From Roseivivax sp. GX 12232 (lineage in GTDB: Bacteria; Pseudomonadota; Alphaproteobacteria; Rhodobacterales; Rhodobacteraceae): a stretch of DNA of 64,000 nucleotides. The position numbers and the translations under genes are program-made. Of the stretch, positions 45,242 through 53,325 are shown piece after piece; the stretch's first letter is position 1; the number at the start of each line of letters is the position of its first letter. The stretch spans positions 1-64,000 of the forward strand of contig NZ_JAJSEC010000009.1 of NCBI RefSeq assembly GCF_021272185.1, in the 5' to 3' direction. The notes under the pieces are model-generated. The model made no database searches, was not told the origin of the DNA, and saw only the letters and a list, made by a program, of their open reading frames with translations.

Positions 45242-46150
45242 TCAGACCATCAGCCGGCGCGGATCGGCGATGAGCCCGCCGAGGTAGCGCAGGAAGCGCG
45301 CCGCATCCGCGCCGTTGATCACCCGGTGATCGTAGCTCAGATCGAGCGGCACCATGTCCACCGGGCGCGGGGTCTCGCCTTCCCAGACCGTCACGGTCTC
45401 GACCCGGGTGATGCCCAGGATCGCCACTTCGGGCGGGTTCACGATCGGGGTGAAGCCGATGCCGCCGATACCGCCGAGGCTGGTGACGCTCATCGAGGCG
45501 CCGCCCATCTCCTCGGGGCCGAGCTTGCGGGCCTGCGCGCGGCCGGCGAGATCGGCGATCTCCGCCGCGATCTGCCAGAGCCGCTTTTTGTCGGCGTCGC
45601 GGATCACCGGCACCATGAGCCCATGGGCGGTGTCCACCGCCACGCCGATATGCACGTAATCCTTCAGGATCAGCCGCTTGCCGTCGGGCGAGAGCGAGGC
45701 ATTGAACCGCGGGAACTCGCGCAGGGCACGCGCCAGCGCCATGACCTGGAAAGCCAGGGCGGTCAGCTTCACGCCGCGCGCCTGGGCCTCGGGCTTGAGG
45801 CGCTTGCGCAGGGCCTCGATCGCGGTGACCTCGGCGCGGTCGTGGTGGGTGACCTGCGGGATCGCCACATGCGCGGCCGAGAGATTGGCCGCCGCCACCA
45901 AGGCGAAGCGGCTCATCGGCTCCTCGGTGACCGGGCCGTAGGCGGCGTGGTCGACCTCCCAGTAGGCCGTAACGGCGGGGTCGGGACCGCCAGAGGCTTG
46001 AGGCGCGCCCGAGCCGGAACCAGAGCCCCCGCCCTCGACATCCTCGCGCCCGATGGTGGTCCGGCCCAGCTCGCGGGCCAGCGCCTCGATCTCGATGCCC
46101 TTGGCCAGGGCCAAAGCCCGGACCGAGGGGGATGCGATCACACTGTCCAT
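45242..46150 (-). CDS. 2-oxo acid dehydrogenase E2 acyltransferase lacking a lipoyl domain
   Basis: A 302-residue protein with a peripheral subunit-binding domain at about 5-40 (SPSVRALALAKGIEIEALAREL) and a full E2 catalytic domain from about 65 to the end. The active-site motif is SYDHRVINGADAARFL, with His275, and Asp/Gly kept. The N-terminal lipoyl domain found in ordinary E2 chains is absent: the ATG at 46150 follows GGAGGTGACC and nothing upstream in frame encodes one. Two lipoyl domains are instead on the separate protein at 47609-49033. It is the last gene before the terminator at 45133. Confidence 0.9.
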   Translation of the reverse strand: MDSVIASPSVRALALAKGIEIEALARELGRTTIGREDVEGGGSGSGSGAPQASGGPDPAVTAYWEVDHAAYGPVTEEPMSRFALVAAANLSAAHVAIPQVTHHDRAEVTAIEALRKRLKPEAQARGVKLTALAFQVMALARALREFPRFNASLSPDGKRLILKDYVHIGVAVDTAHGLMVPVIRDADKKRLWQIAAEIADLAGRAQARKLGPEEMGGASMSVTSLGGIGGIGFTPIVNPPEVAILGITRVETVTVWEGETPRPVDMVPLDLSYDHRVINGADAARFLRYLGGLIADPRRLMV

Positions 46151-46160
46151 GGTCACCTCC

Positions 46161-47591
46161 TTACCAGCTTGCCGAGATGTATTGCGTTTCCATGAACTCG
46201 AGCATGCCCTCGTGTCCGCCCTCGCGCCCGAGGCCCGACTGCTTGGTGCCGCCGAAGGGCGCCGCGGGGTCCGAGACAAGGCCGCGGTTCAGGCCGACCA
46301 TGCCGTAGTCCAGCCGCTCGCAGACCTGCAGCGCGCGCTTCATGTCCTCGGAGAAGACATAGGCGACCAGCCCGTATTCGGTGTCATTGGCCCGGCGGAT
46401 GACGTCCTCCTGGTCGGTGAAGGTCTGGATCGCGGCGACCGGGCCGAAGATCTCGTCCTGCACGCAGTCGGCGTCTTCGGAGACGTTGGACAGAACCGTG
46501 GGCGGGTAGAAGAACCCGGTGCCCTCGGGCGTGGTGCCGCCGCATTCGAGCTTGGCGCCCTTGGCCAGCGCATCCGCCACGAAGTCGGCCACCTTGTCGC
46601 GGGTCTGGGCGTTCACCAGCGGGCCCACGTCGACCGAAGCATCGCTGCCGTCGCCGACCTTGAGCGCGGACATCGCGGCGGTGAACTTCTCGGTGAAGGC
46701 GCGCGCCACCTTCTCGTGCACGTAGAAGCGGTTGGCCGCGGTGCAGGCTTCGCCGAGGTTGCGCATCTTGGCGAGCATCGCGCCTTCCACCGCCACGTCG
46801 AGATCGGCGTCCTCGAAGACGATCAAGGGCGCGTTGCCGCCCAGCTCCATGGCCGGTTTCAGCACCTGGTCGGCGGCGGAATGCAGAAGCTTGCGCCCGA
46901 CCCCGGTGGAGCCGGTGAAGGAGACGACGCGCACGCGCGGGTCGTGCAGCATGTGATCGACCAGCGCCCCGGTGCGCTTCGAGGGCAGCACGTTGACGAG
47001 GCCCTTCGGCACGCCGGCCTCTTCCAGAAGCGGCATCAGCGCCAGCATGGTCAGCGGCGTCTCGGAGGCGGGCTTGATGATCACCGCGCAGCCGGCGGCG
47101 AGCGCGGGCGCGATCTTCCGGGTGCCCATGGCGGCGGGGTAGTTCCAGGGGGTGACCAGCACCGCGAGGCCCGCGGGCTTGTGCTGCACCATGATCCGCG
47201 CGCCCGAGGCGGGGGCATGGGTGATCATCCCGTCGGCGCGAACCGCCTCCTCGGCGAACCAGCGGAAGAACTCGGCCGCATAGGTGGCCTCGCCCATGGC
47301 GTCGGCGCGGGCCTTGCCGTTCTCGAGCGTGATGTAGCGCGCGAATTCCTCGAGCCGCGCAGTCATCAGCTCCCAGGCGCGGCGCAGCACCTCCGAGCGC
47401 TGGCGCGGGGTGCGCGCGGCCCAGTCGGTCATGGCGGCCTCGGCGGCGTCGAGCGCGGCGTCGGCATCGGCGATCTCGGCCGAGGCGACCGAGGCCAGCA
47501 CCTCCTCGGTGGCGGGGTTGATGACGTCGAAACGGTCCTTGGCGGCGCCGGGCACCCAGCTGCCGTTGATGTAGAGGTCGGTGAATTCCAT
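46161..47591 (-). CDS. Aldehyde dehydrogenase (succinate-semialdehyde DH-like)
   Basis: A 476-residue ALDH-superfamily enzyme. Catalytic Cys lies in NLGEACTAANR, the general-base Glu in MELGGNAP, with PWNYPAAMGTRKIAPALAAG and SFTGSTGVGRKL as cofactor-site motifs. The GEACTAANR variant and the last residues SGLGREGGHEGM resemble succinate-semialdehyde and glutarate-semialdehyde dehydrogenases. It lies between the two E2-type genes, 10 bp from one and 17 bp from the other, so it is part of the same operon. The pathway would turn an aldehyde into an acid that feeds or follows the 2-oxo acid dehydrogenase. Substrate not fixed. Confidence 0.92.
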   Translation of the reverse strand: MEFTDLYINGSWVPGAAKDRFDVINPATEEVLASVASAEIADADAALDAAEAAMTDWAARTPRQRSEVLRRAWELMTARLEEFARYITLENGKARADAMGEATYAAEFFRWFAEEAVRADGMITHAPASGARIMVQHKPAGLAVLVTPWNYPAAMGTRKIAPALAAGCAVIIKPASETPLTMLALMPLLEEAGVPKGLVNVLPSKRTGALVDHMLHDPRVRVVSFTGSTGVGRKLLHSAADQVLKPAMELGGNAPLIVFEDADLDVAVEGAMLAKMRNLGEACTAANRFYVHEKVARAFTEKFTAAMSALKVGDGSDASVDVGPLVNAQTRDKVADFVADALAKGAKLECGGTTPEGTGFFYPPTVLSNVSEDADCVQDEIFGPVAAIQTFTDQEDVIRRANDTEYGLVAYVFSEDMKRALQVCERLDYGMVGLNRGLVSDPAAPFGGTKQSGLGREGGHEGMLEFMETQYISASW

Positions 47592-47608
47592 GCAGGGTCT
47601 CCCCGGGG

Positions 47609-49033
47609 TCAAAGCAGGTGGCGGAGCGGCAGCTCCAGCCGACCGGCGAAATTGGACAGGAGGGTCACGGCCTCGGAGGCCGACAGCTGGGCGCTGCCGC
47701 ATTCCAGCGTGACCGCGAGGCCCGCGCCCTCACGGGTGAGGGTCAGGACCGGCGCGGCCTCCGCGCCGAGGGTGACGGTCTGGACCGCGCTGAAGCGCAG
47801 GTCGCGCAGGATCAGGTCGGGGGCGGCATCGCCCTCGGCCTCGGTGATCTGGCCAAGGGCCTGGCCCGGGACCGCGACGGCCCTGGTGGCGCCGAAGCTT
47901 TCCACCGCGACGGTGACGGCGCCCCGGTCGAGGCTGGCGCCCGCGAGCCCCGCGAGAAGCTGGGTCGCGTCGCCGAGGCCCATCTCGCGCGCGGCCCAGT
48001 CGGCGAAGGCCGAGAAGCCTTCCTCGGGGAGGCGCGCGGTCAGGTGACGGCTCGCGGCGGCGGCGCCGGGCGCGGTGTCCTCGGGCGGCAAGGCCTTCAA
48101 GACCTCGACGTCGGCGGCGTGGTAGGGCTGGGGATGGCCCGCCCGGACCAGGCGCGCGAGGTCGAGCCCCTGTTCCAGCGCCAGCCGCCGGGCCTTGGGC
48201 GAAGCGAGGATGCGGGTGCCCTCGGCGGGGGCGGCGCTCTGCGCACCGGGTGTGGCGGACTGCGCCGCGCCTGCCTTGGAAGCGGCGGGTTGAGGCGCGC
48301 CCGCTTTGGCCGCACCCGCTTTGGCGGGAGCGCTTGGTGCGGGCTTGGTCTCCGCCTCCGCACCGCCTGCCGCCGGTGGGGCGGCCTTCGCGGGGGCCGC
48401 GCCGGCCTTGCGGCTGCGGCTGATCGGGGCGGCGGGTTTGCTGGCGGAGATGATGGCGATGGGCTCGCCCACCGGCGCATCCTCCCCGGCCTCGGCCAGG
48501 AGCGCCGCGACGAAACCGTCGTGGCCCGCCTCGACATCCATGGTGGCCTTGTCGGTCTCGACCTCGAAGAGCACGTCTCCGGCGGCGACCGCATCGCCCG
48601 GGGCCTTGTGCCAGGCGACGATCTGGCCGGTGTCCTGGGCCATGCCGAGCGCGGGCATGATGACCTGGGCGCCCTCGGGCAGGGCGGTGTCGTCGGCGGC
48701 ATCCGAGCCGCTTGCGTCGTCGGACGCAGCCGGAGCGGTTCCGGCGTCGGACCCGCCGGACGCCGCGTCAGAGCCACCGGCCCCCGCCGCCTCCGCGCTG
48801 TCTGCGATCACCGCGATGACATTGCCGACCGGCACCTCGGCCCCGGCCTCGGCGCGCACATCGGTCAGGAAGCCCGCGCCCTGGGCCTCGACCTCCATGG
48901 TGGCCTTGTCGGTCTCGACTTCGAAAAGCACGTCGCCCTCGGCCACGGCCTCCCCCTGGGACTTGTGCCAGGAGACGATCAGCCCGGTGTCCTGCGCCAT
49001 GCCGAGCGCCGGCATGATGACCTCAAGCGGCAT
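47609..49033 (-). CDS. Double-lipoyl E2-like protein with decayed catalytic domain
   Basis: A 474-residue multidomain protein. Lipoyl domain 1 (1-78, ETDKATMEVE with Lys43) and lipoyl domain 2 (122-196, ETDKATMDVE with Lys161) are joined by Ala/Ser/Asp-rich linkers. A subunit-binding domain (274-313, ILASPKARRLALEQGL) follows. The C-terminal 145 residues align in outline with the end of an E2 catalytic domain (AAPVLTLTREGAGLAVTLEC...LPLRHLL) but are shortened and have lost the DHRxxxG active site. So it should carry lipoate and organise E1/E3 but not transfer the acyl group. The start overlaps the E1 beta stop by 11 bp. It pairs logically with the lipoyl-free E2 at 45242. Confidence 0.9.
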   Translation of the reverse strand: MPLEVIMPALGMAQDTGLIVSWHKSQGEAVAEGDVLFEVETDKATMEVEAQGAGFLTDVRAEAGAEVPVGNVIAVIADSAEAAGAGGSDAASGGSDAGTAPAASDDASGSDAADDTALPEGAQVIMPALGMAQDTGQIVAWHKAPGDAVAAGDVLFEVETDKATMDVEAGHDGFVAALLAEAGEDAPVGEPIAIISASKPAAPISRSRKAGAAPAKAAPPAAGGAEAETKPAPSAPAKAGAAKAGAPQPAASKAGAAQSATPGAQSAAPAEGTRILASPKARRLALEQGLDLARLVRAGHPQPYHAADVEVLKALPPEDTAPGAAAASRHLTARLPEEGFSAFADWAAREMGLGDATQLLAGLAGASLDRGAVTVAVESFGATRAVAVPGQALGQITEAEGDAAPDLILRDLRFSAVQTVTLGAEAAPVLTLTREGAGLAVTLECGSAQLSASEAVTLLSNFAGRLELPLRHLL

Positions 49034-50018
49034 GGATCATCTCCCGTGCGACCAGCTTGCGCGCCTGCGCGGCCACGCCTTCGGGCGTCGGCACGGTGAT
49101 GTCCTCGAGCGCGGGACTGAAGGGCACTGGCACATCCATCGCGCCCATGCGCAGGACCGGGGCGTCGAGATGGTAGAAGGCCTTCTCGTTGATCCGGCTC
49201 GCGATCTCGCCGGTGACGCCGTAGCTCTGGTGGCCCTCGTCGACGACGATCACCCGGCTGGTCTTCCTGGCCGAGGCCAGAAGCGTCGCCTCGTCCAAGG
49301 GCACGATGGTGCGCGGGTCGATGACCTCGGCCGAGATGCCCTCGGCCGCCAGGATCTCGGCGGCCTTCTCGCAGACCTGCACCATGGAGGAGGTGCCGAT
49401 CAGCGTGATGTCGGTGCCCTCGCGCTTCACGTTGGCCTCGCCGAAGGGGATCAGGAACTCTTCCTCGGGGACCGGGGCCTTGTCGTTGTACATGAGCTTG
49501 TCTTCGAAGATCACCACCGGGTTGTCGTCGCGGATGGCGGTCTTCATCAGGCCCTTGGCCTCGTAGGCCGAGGAGGGCAGGGCGACCTTCAGCCCCGGGA
49601 TATGCGCCACCAGCGCGTGCAGCGACTGGCTGTGCTGGGCCGCCGAGCGGCGCGTCGCGCCCAGGTTGGTGCGCAGCACCAGCGGCACCGAGAGCTTGCC
49701 GCCGGACATGTAGTGGGTCTTGGCCGCCTGGTTACAGAGCTGGTCCATGATCAGGTAGATGAAATCGCCGAACATCAGGTCGACGACGGGCCGGGTGCCG
49801 GTCATGGCGGCGCCGACGGCGAGCCCCATGAAGCCCGGTTCGGCGATCGGCGTGTCGACGACCCGCTGGGTGCCGAACTCCTCCACGAGGCCCGAGAGCA
49901 CCTTGAAGGGGGTGCCGGCCTCGGCGACGTCCTCGCCGATGATGAAGACCGTCTCGTCCCGGCGCATCTCCTCGGCGAGCGCCTCGTTCACGGCCTGGGA
50001 CAGGGTGATCTCTCGCAT
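49023..50018 (-). CDS. 2-oxo acid dehydrogenase E1, beta subunit
   Basis: A 331-residue transketolase-like subunit of the thiamine-dependent E1 heterotetramer. Landmarks are the N-terminal ITLSQAVNEALAEEMRRDETVFIIGEDVAEAGTPF in pieces, DTPIAEPGFMGLAVGAA, and the C-terminal transketolase domain with IDPRTIVPLDEATLLASARKTSRVIVVDEGH. The start at 50018 is the family start; the longer frame overlaps the alpha gene. It lies 28 bp after the alpha subunit. Sequence is of the pyruvate/acetoin dehydrogenase type rather than branched-chain type, though the exact 2-oxo substrate is uncertain. Confidence 0.94.
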   Translation of the reverse strand: MREITLSQAVNEALAEEMRRDETVFIIGEDVAEAGTPFKVLSGLVEEFGTQRVVDTPIAEPGFMGLAVGAAMTGTRPVVDLMFGDFIYLIMDQLCNQAAKTHYMSGGKLSVPLVLRTNLGATRRSAAQHSQSLHALVAHIPGLKVALPSSAYEAKGLMKTAIRDDNPVVIFEDKLMYNDKAPVPEEEFLIPFGEANVKREGTDITLIGTSSMVQVCEKAAEILAAEGISAEVIDPRTIVPLDEATLLASARKTSRVIVVDEGHQSYGVTGEIASRINEKAFYHLDAPVLRMGAMDVPVPFSPALEDITVPTPEGVAAQARKLVAREMIHAA

Positions 50019-50046
50019 GGGTGTGTTCCTCTTGCTCGGGCCGGGC

Positions 50047-51042
50047 TCAGGCCAGCGCGTGGTCGACGCCGACGTAGACATGCATGTCCACCTCGGAGAC
50101 GTCGGGATATTTGGCGTTCAGCGCGTATTCGACGGCGGATTTGGCATCGGCCTTGATCTCGCCGTTCATGGCCTCGATCTCGGCCTCGCTGGCGATGCCC
50201 TGGTCGACCAGCCAGGCGCGGAAGCGGATGATCGGGTCGCGGTTGTCCTTCCAGTCCTGTTCCTCGGACTTGGAGCGGTAGTATTCGCGGTTGATGTCGC
50301 CGACGTGGTGACCGTGGTAGCGATAGGTCATCAGCTCGAGGAAGAAGGGGCCCTCGCCCTTGCGGGCCCGGGCCACGAGGTCACGCGTGAGGTTGTTGAC
50401 CGCCAGCACGTCCTGGCCGTCGACCTGGTGCGCCTCGATGCCGAAGGCCTCGGCGCGGGCGGTGATCGAGCCGGCGGCGATCTCCTCGGTCTTGGTGTAT
50501 TCGGAATAGCCGTTGTTCTCGCAGGCGTAGATCACCGGCAGCTTCCAGAGCGCGGCCATGTTCATCACCTCGTACCAGAGGCCCTGGGCGGTGGCGCCGT
50601 CGCCGAAGAAGCAGACGGTCACATCCTTGGTGCCCAGCATCTTGGCGGTGAAGGCCGATCCGGTGGCGATGCCCATGGAGCCGCCGACGATGGCATTGGC
50701 CCCGAGGTTGCCGTTCGACTGGTCGGCGATATGCATCGAGCCGCCCTTGCCGCGGCAGTAGCCCTCTTCCTTGCCGAGAAGCTCGCAGAACATCTCGCGG
50801 AAGGCGGCGCCCTTGGCGACGCAATGGCCGTGGCCGCGGTGGGTCGAGGTGATCTTGTCGCTGGTGGTCAGCGCCTCGCAGATGCCCACCGCCACGGCTT
50901 CCTCGCCGGAATACATATGCGTGAGCCCCGGCATCTTGGCCGAGAGATAAAGCTGGTTGGCGTTGTCCTCGAAGGTGCGGATGCGGACCATCTGGCGGTA
51001 CATCCGCAGGTAGTCCTCGGTGTTGTGTTTGGTCTGTGCCAT
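50047..51042 (-). CDS. 2-oxo acid dehydrogenase E1, alpha subunit
   Basis: A 331-residue TPP-binding E1 alpha. The Mg-TPP motif is GDGATAQG (147-154) ending with ACENNGYS (173-180). The phosphorylation-loop-like TYRYHGHHVGD and substrate-side THRGHGHCVAKGA are typical of the pyruvate/acetoin dehydrogenase group. It would decarboxylate a 2-oxo acid (or cleave acetoin) and load the acyl group on the lipoyl domains of the 47609 protein. No dihydrolipoamide dehydrogenase (E3) is in the window, so that subunit must come from elsewhere. Confidence 0.94.
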   Translation of the reverse strand: MAQTKHNTEDYLRMYRQMVRIRTFEDNANQLYLSAKMPGLTHMYSGEEAVAVGICEALTTSDKITSTHRGHGHCVAKGAAFREMFCELLGKEEGYCRGKGGSMHIADQSNGNLGANAIVGGSMGIATGSAFTAKMLGTKDVTVCFFGDGATAQGLWYEVMNMAALWKLPVIYACENNGYSEYTKTEEIAAGSITARAEAFGIEAHQVDGQDVLAVNNLTRDLVARARKGEGPFFLELMTYRYHGHHVGDINREYYRSKSEEQDWKDNRDPIIRFRAWLVDQGIASEAEIEAMNGEIKADAKSAVEYALNAKYPDVSEVDMHVYVGVDHALA

Positions 51043-51111
51043 CTGGTCTTTCCCTGAGCTTGCGGGCGGGTCGGGGCCCCGCGGTCGGTCGCGGGGTGGG
51101 CCCCGGGCCGG

Positions 51112-52410
51112 TCAGTAGCGGTTGGCGATCGGCAGATCCTCGGCCGGGAAGAGCGAGATCACCTCGCAGCCGGTCTCGGTGACCACGACCTCCTCCTCGA
51201 TCCGGGCGGCGGAATAGCCGTCGGCGGCGGGGCAGTAGGTCTCGAGCGCGAAGACCATGCCGGTCTGGATCTCCATCGGGTGATCGAGCGACACCGCGCG
51301 GGAGATGATCGGCCGTTCGTGCAGCGCGAGGCCCAGCCCGTGGCCGAACTGCAGCCCGAAGGCGGCATCCTCGGAGGGGAAGCCGAACTCCTCGGCCTTG
51401 GGCCAGACCTCGGCGACCTTGTCGGTGCTCACGCCGGGCTTGATCATCTGGATCGAGGCGTCGATCCATTCGCGCGCCTTCACGTAGGCGTCGTTTTGCG
51501 CGGGCGTCGCCCGGCCGATGTTGAAGGTCCGGTAGTAGCAGGTCCGGTAGCCCTGGTAGGACTGCAGGATGTCGAAGAAGGCCTGGTCGCCGGGGCGGAA
51601 GTAGCGGTCGGTGAAATTGTGCGGATGCGGGTTGCAGCGCTCGCCCGAGATCGCGTTGATCGCCTCCACGTCGTCGGAGCCCATCTCGTAGAGCATCTTG
51701 TTCGACATCGCGACGATGTCGTTTTCGCGCACGCCCGGTTTCAGCTCTTCCCAGATCATGTGGTAGACGCCATCGACCATGCTCGCGGCCTGGGTCAGCA
51801 GCTGGATCTCGTCCCAGTTCTTGATCTCGCGGGCGGCCAGCATGATCTGCTGGCCATCGACGACCTTGATGCCTTCCTCCTGCAGGGCATGGAACATCGC
51901 GGTCTCGGCGTAGTCGACGCCCACCGGCATGTCGGCCATGCCGGCCTCCTTGATGAGGCGGGCGATCTCCTTGGCGTATTTGCGCATCAGGCCGAACTCG
52001 GGCGGGATGGTGCCGCGCATGCCCACGACGCCGGCAAGGCAGTGGTCGGGCTCGAGCCAGTCGGAATACTTCTGGTGGTGCACCGCCGCCGAGCCGAAGT
52101 CCCAGACATAGGGGCTGTCATCGCCGGTCAGCAGGCAGAAGCGGCACATCTTGTCCCGCTCCCATTCGCCGATCTTGGTGGCCGAGACGTAGCGGATGTT
52201 GTTCACGTCGAAGAGCAGGAGCGTGCCCGCGCCCGAGGCCTGCAGCGCCTGGCGGGTGCGCGCCAGCCGGTAGCGGCGCAGGCGGTCGTGGTCGATCCGG
52301 CGCTCGAAATCCACCGAGGTATGGCCCCAGGCGGGGATCCGCCCCTCCCATCGCCAGTTCGGTTCGAGGTCTTGCGGGGTCAGCATGTTGGGCATGAGTG
52401 CGCGGGACAT
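51112..52410 (-). CDS. M24 (creatinase/aminopeptidase P) family protein with altered metal site
   Basis: A 432-residue pita-bread-fold protein. The N-terminal creatinase-type domain is followed by the M24 domain with Asp280 (FFDILQ), His357 (FGHGLGLALHE), Glu390 (FALETY) and Glu405/406 (IEEEVVV). The second metal Asp expected near 291 (as in CTD/YSD before an Arg) is replaced: the sequence reads TCYYRTF, with Cys291. It distantly resembles the DMSP lyase DddP, which keeps both Asp residues, so DddP activity is not supported. The start at 52410 follows AAGGAGT. Possible roles are a C-N or C-S hydrolase/lyase or a peptidase with unusual metal use. Confidence 0.85.
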   Translation of the reverse strand: MSRALMPNMLTPQDLEPNWRWEGRIPAWGHTSVDFERRIDHDRLRRYRLARTRQALQASGAGTLLLFDVNNIRYVSATKIGEWERDKMCRFCLLTGDDSPYVWDFGSAAVHHQKYSDWLEPDHCLAGVVGMRGTIPPEFGLMRKYAKEIARLIKEAGMADMPVGVDYAETAMFHALQEEGIKVVDGQQIMLAAREIKNWDEIQLLTQAASMVDGVYHMIWEELKPGVRENDIVAMSNKMLYEMGSDDVEAINAISGERCNPHPHNFTDRYFRPGDQAFFDILQSYQGYRTCYYRTFNIGRATPAQNDAYVKAREWIDASIQMIKPGVSTDKVAEVWPKAEEFGFPSEDAAFGLQFGHGLGLALHERPIISRAVSLDHPMEIQTGMVFALETYCPAADGYSAARIEEEVVVTETGCEVISLFPAEDLPIANRY

Positions 52411-52497
52411 TAGGCAATACTCCTTGGGGCGCGTGCCGGGCACGCACCGGATTTCTGCAGGGCGGAAAGGGGGCGCGGGATCACGCCCCCGGGGGCG

Positions 52498-53307
52498 TCA
52501 CTGGATGCACCAGCCGCCGTCGATGTGGATCATCTGGCCGGTCATGTAGTCGCTGTCGTCCGAGGCCAGGAAAGCGGCCGTGCCGGTGATGTCCTCGGGG
52601 TAGGAGACCCGCTTGATCTGCAGCGCGTCGCGGACGATGTCCTCGTAGGCCTGGCCTTCCTTCTGCTTGAAGCCGATGTCCACGAGGTCCTTGTCGAGCT
52701 GCTCCCAGAGCGGGGTGACGACGACGCCGGGGGCATAGCCGTTCACGGTGATCTTGTGCTCGGCCAGGCCGATGGCGCCGCAATGGGTGAGCGCCAGGCA
52801 GCCGTATTTCGAGGTGCAATAGACCGTCACATCCACGAGCGGCTTGCGCGAGGCGATCGAGCCCACGTTGATCAGCTTGTAGGGGTGATCCTCCATCGGC
52901 CCCTGCTTGATCATCTGGCGGGCGGTCTCCTGCATGCCGAGCCACATCGCCTTGGTGTTGACGTTCATGATCATGTCCCAGTTGTCCTCATCGATATCCA
53001 TGAAGAACCGGGGCTTGTTCAGGCCGGCGTTGAAGAGACCGACGTTGATGGAGCCGAAGGCCTCGACCGTGGCGGCCACCGCGGCGGCGTTGTCGGCGCG
53101 CTTGGTGACGTCGCAGGTGACCGCAATCGCCTTGCCGCCGCCGGCGGCGTTGATCCGCTCGGCGGTCTGCGCGGCCTCGTCGCCGTCGAGATCGGCGATG
53201 CAGACATTCGCGCCCTGGGCGGCGAAGGCCTCGGCATTGGCCGCGCCCATGCCGCGGGCGGCGCCGGTGATCAGGATGTGCTTGCCGGTCAGGCGGTTGG
53301 GGTCCAT
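52498..53307 (-). CDS. SDR-family oxidoreductase A
   Basis: A 269-residue short-chain dehydrogenase. NAD(P) motif TGAARGMGAANAEAF near residue 15, VCIADLDG with Asp favouring NAD, catalytic Tyr and Lys in VYCTSKYG, and a Ser in VGSIAS. The last residues, DYMTGQMIHIDGG, match the SDR at 56410 closely, as do several internal blocks, so the two are paralogues. It lies 18 bp downstream of the fused regulator gene on the same strand and probably oxidises a polyol or sugar from the adjacent ABC importer. Substrate not determined. Confidence 0.92.
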   Translation of the reverse strand: MDPNRLTGKHILITGAARGMGAANAEAFAAQGANVCIADLDGDEAAQTAERINAAGGGKAIAVTCDVTKRADNAAAVAATVEAFGSINVGLFNAGLNKPRFFMDIDEDNWDMIMNVNTKAMWLGMQETARQMIKQGPMEDHPYKLINVGSIASRKPLVDVTVYCTSKYGCLALTHCGAIGLAEHKITVNGYAPGVVVTPLWEQLDKDLVDIGFKQKEGQAYEDIVRDALQIKRVSYPEDITGTAAFLASDDSDYMTGQMIHIDGGWCIQ

Positions 53308-53325
53308 TGGTCTCTCCTCCTCAAA

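Noticed and set aside
51112-52410. DMSP lyase DddP
   Set aside because: Same M24 fold and a marine-type context, but the second metal Asp is missing and flanking sequence around the active site differs. No DMSP-linked genes are nearby.
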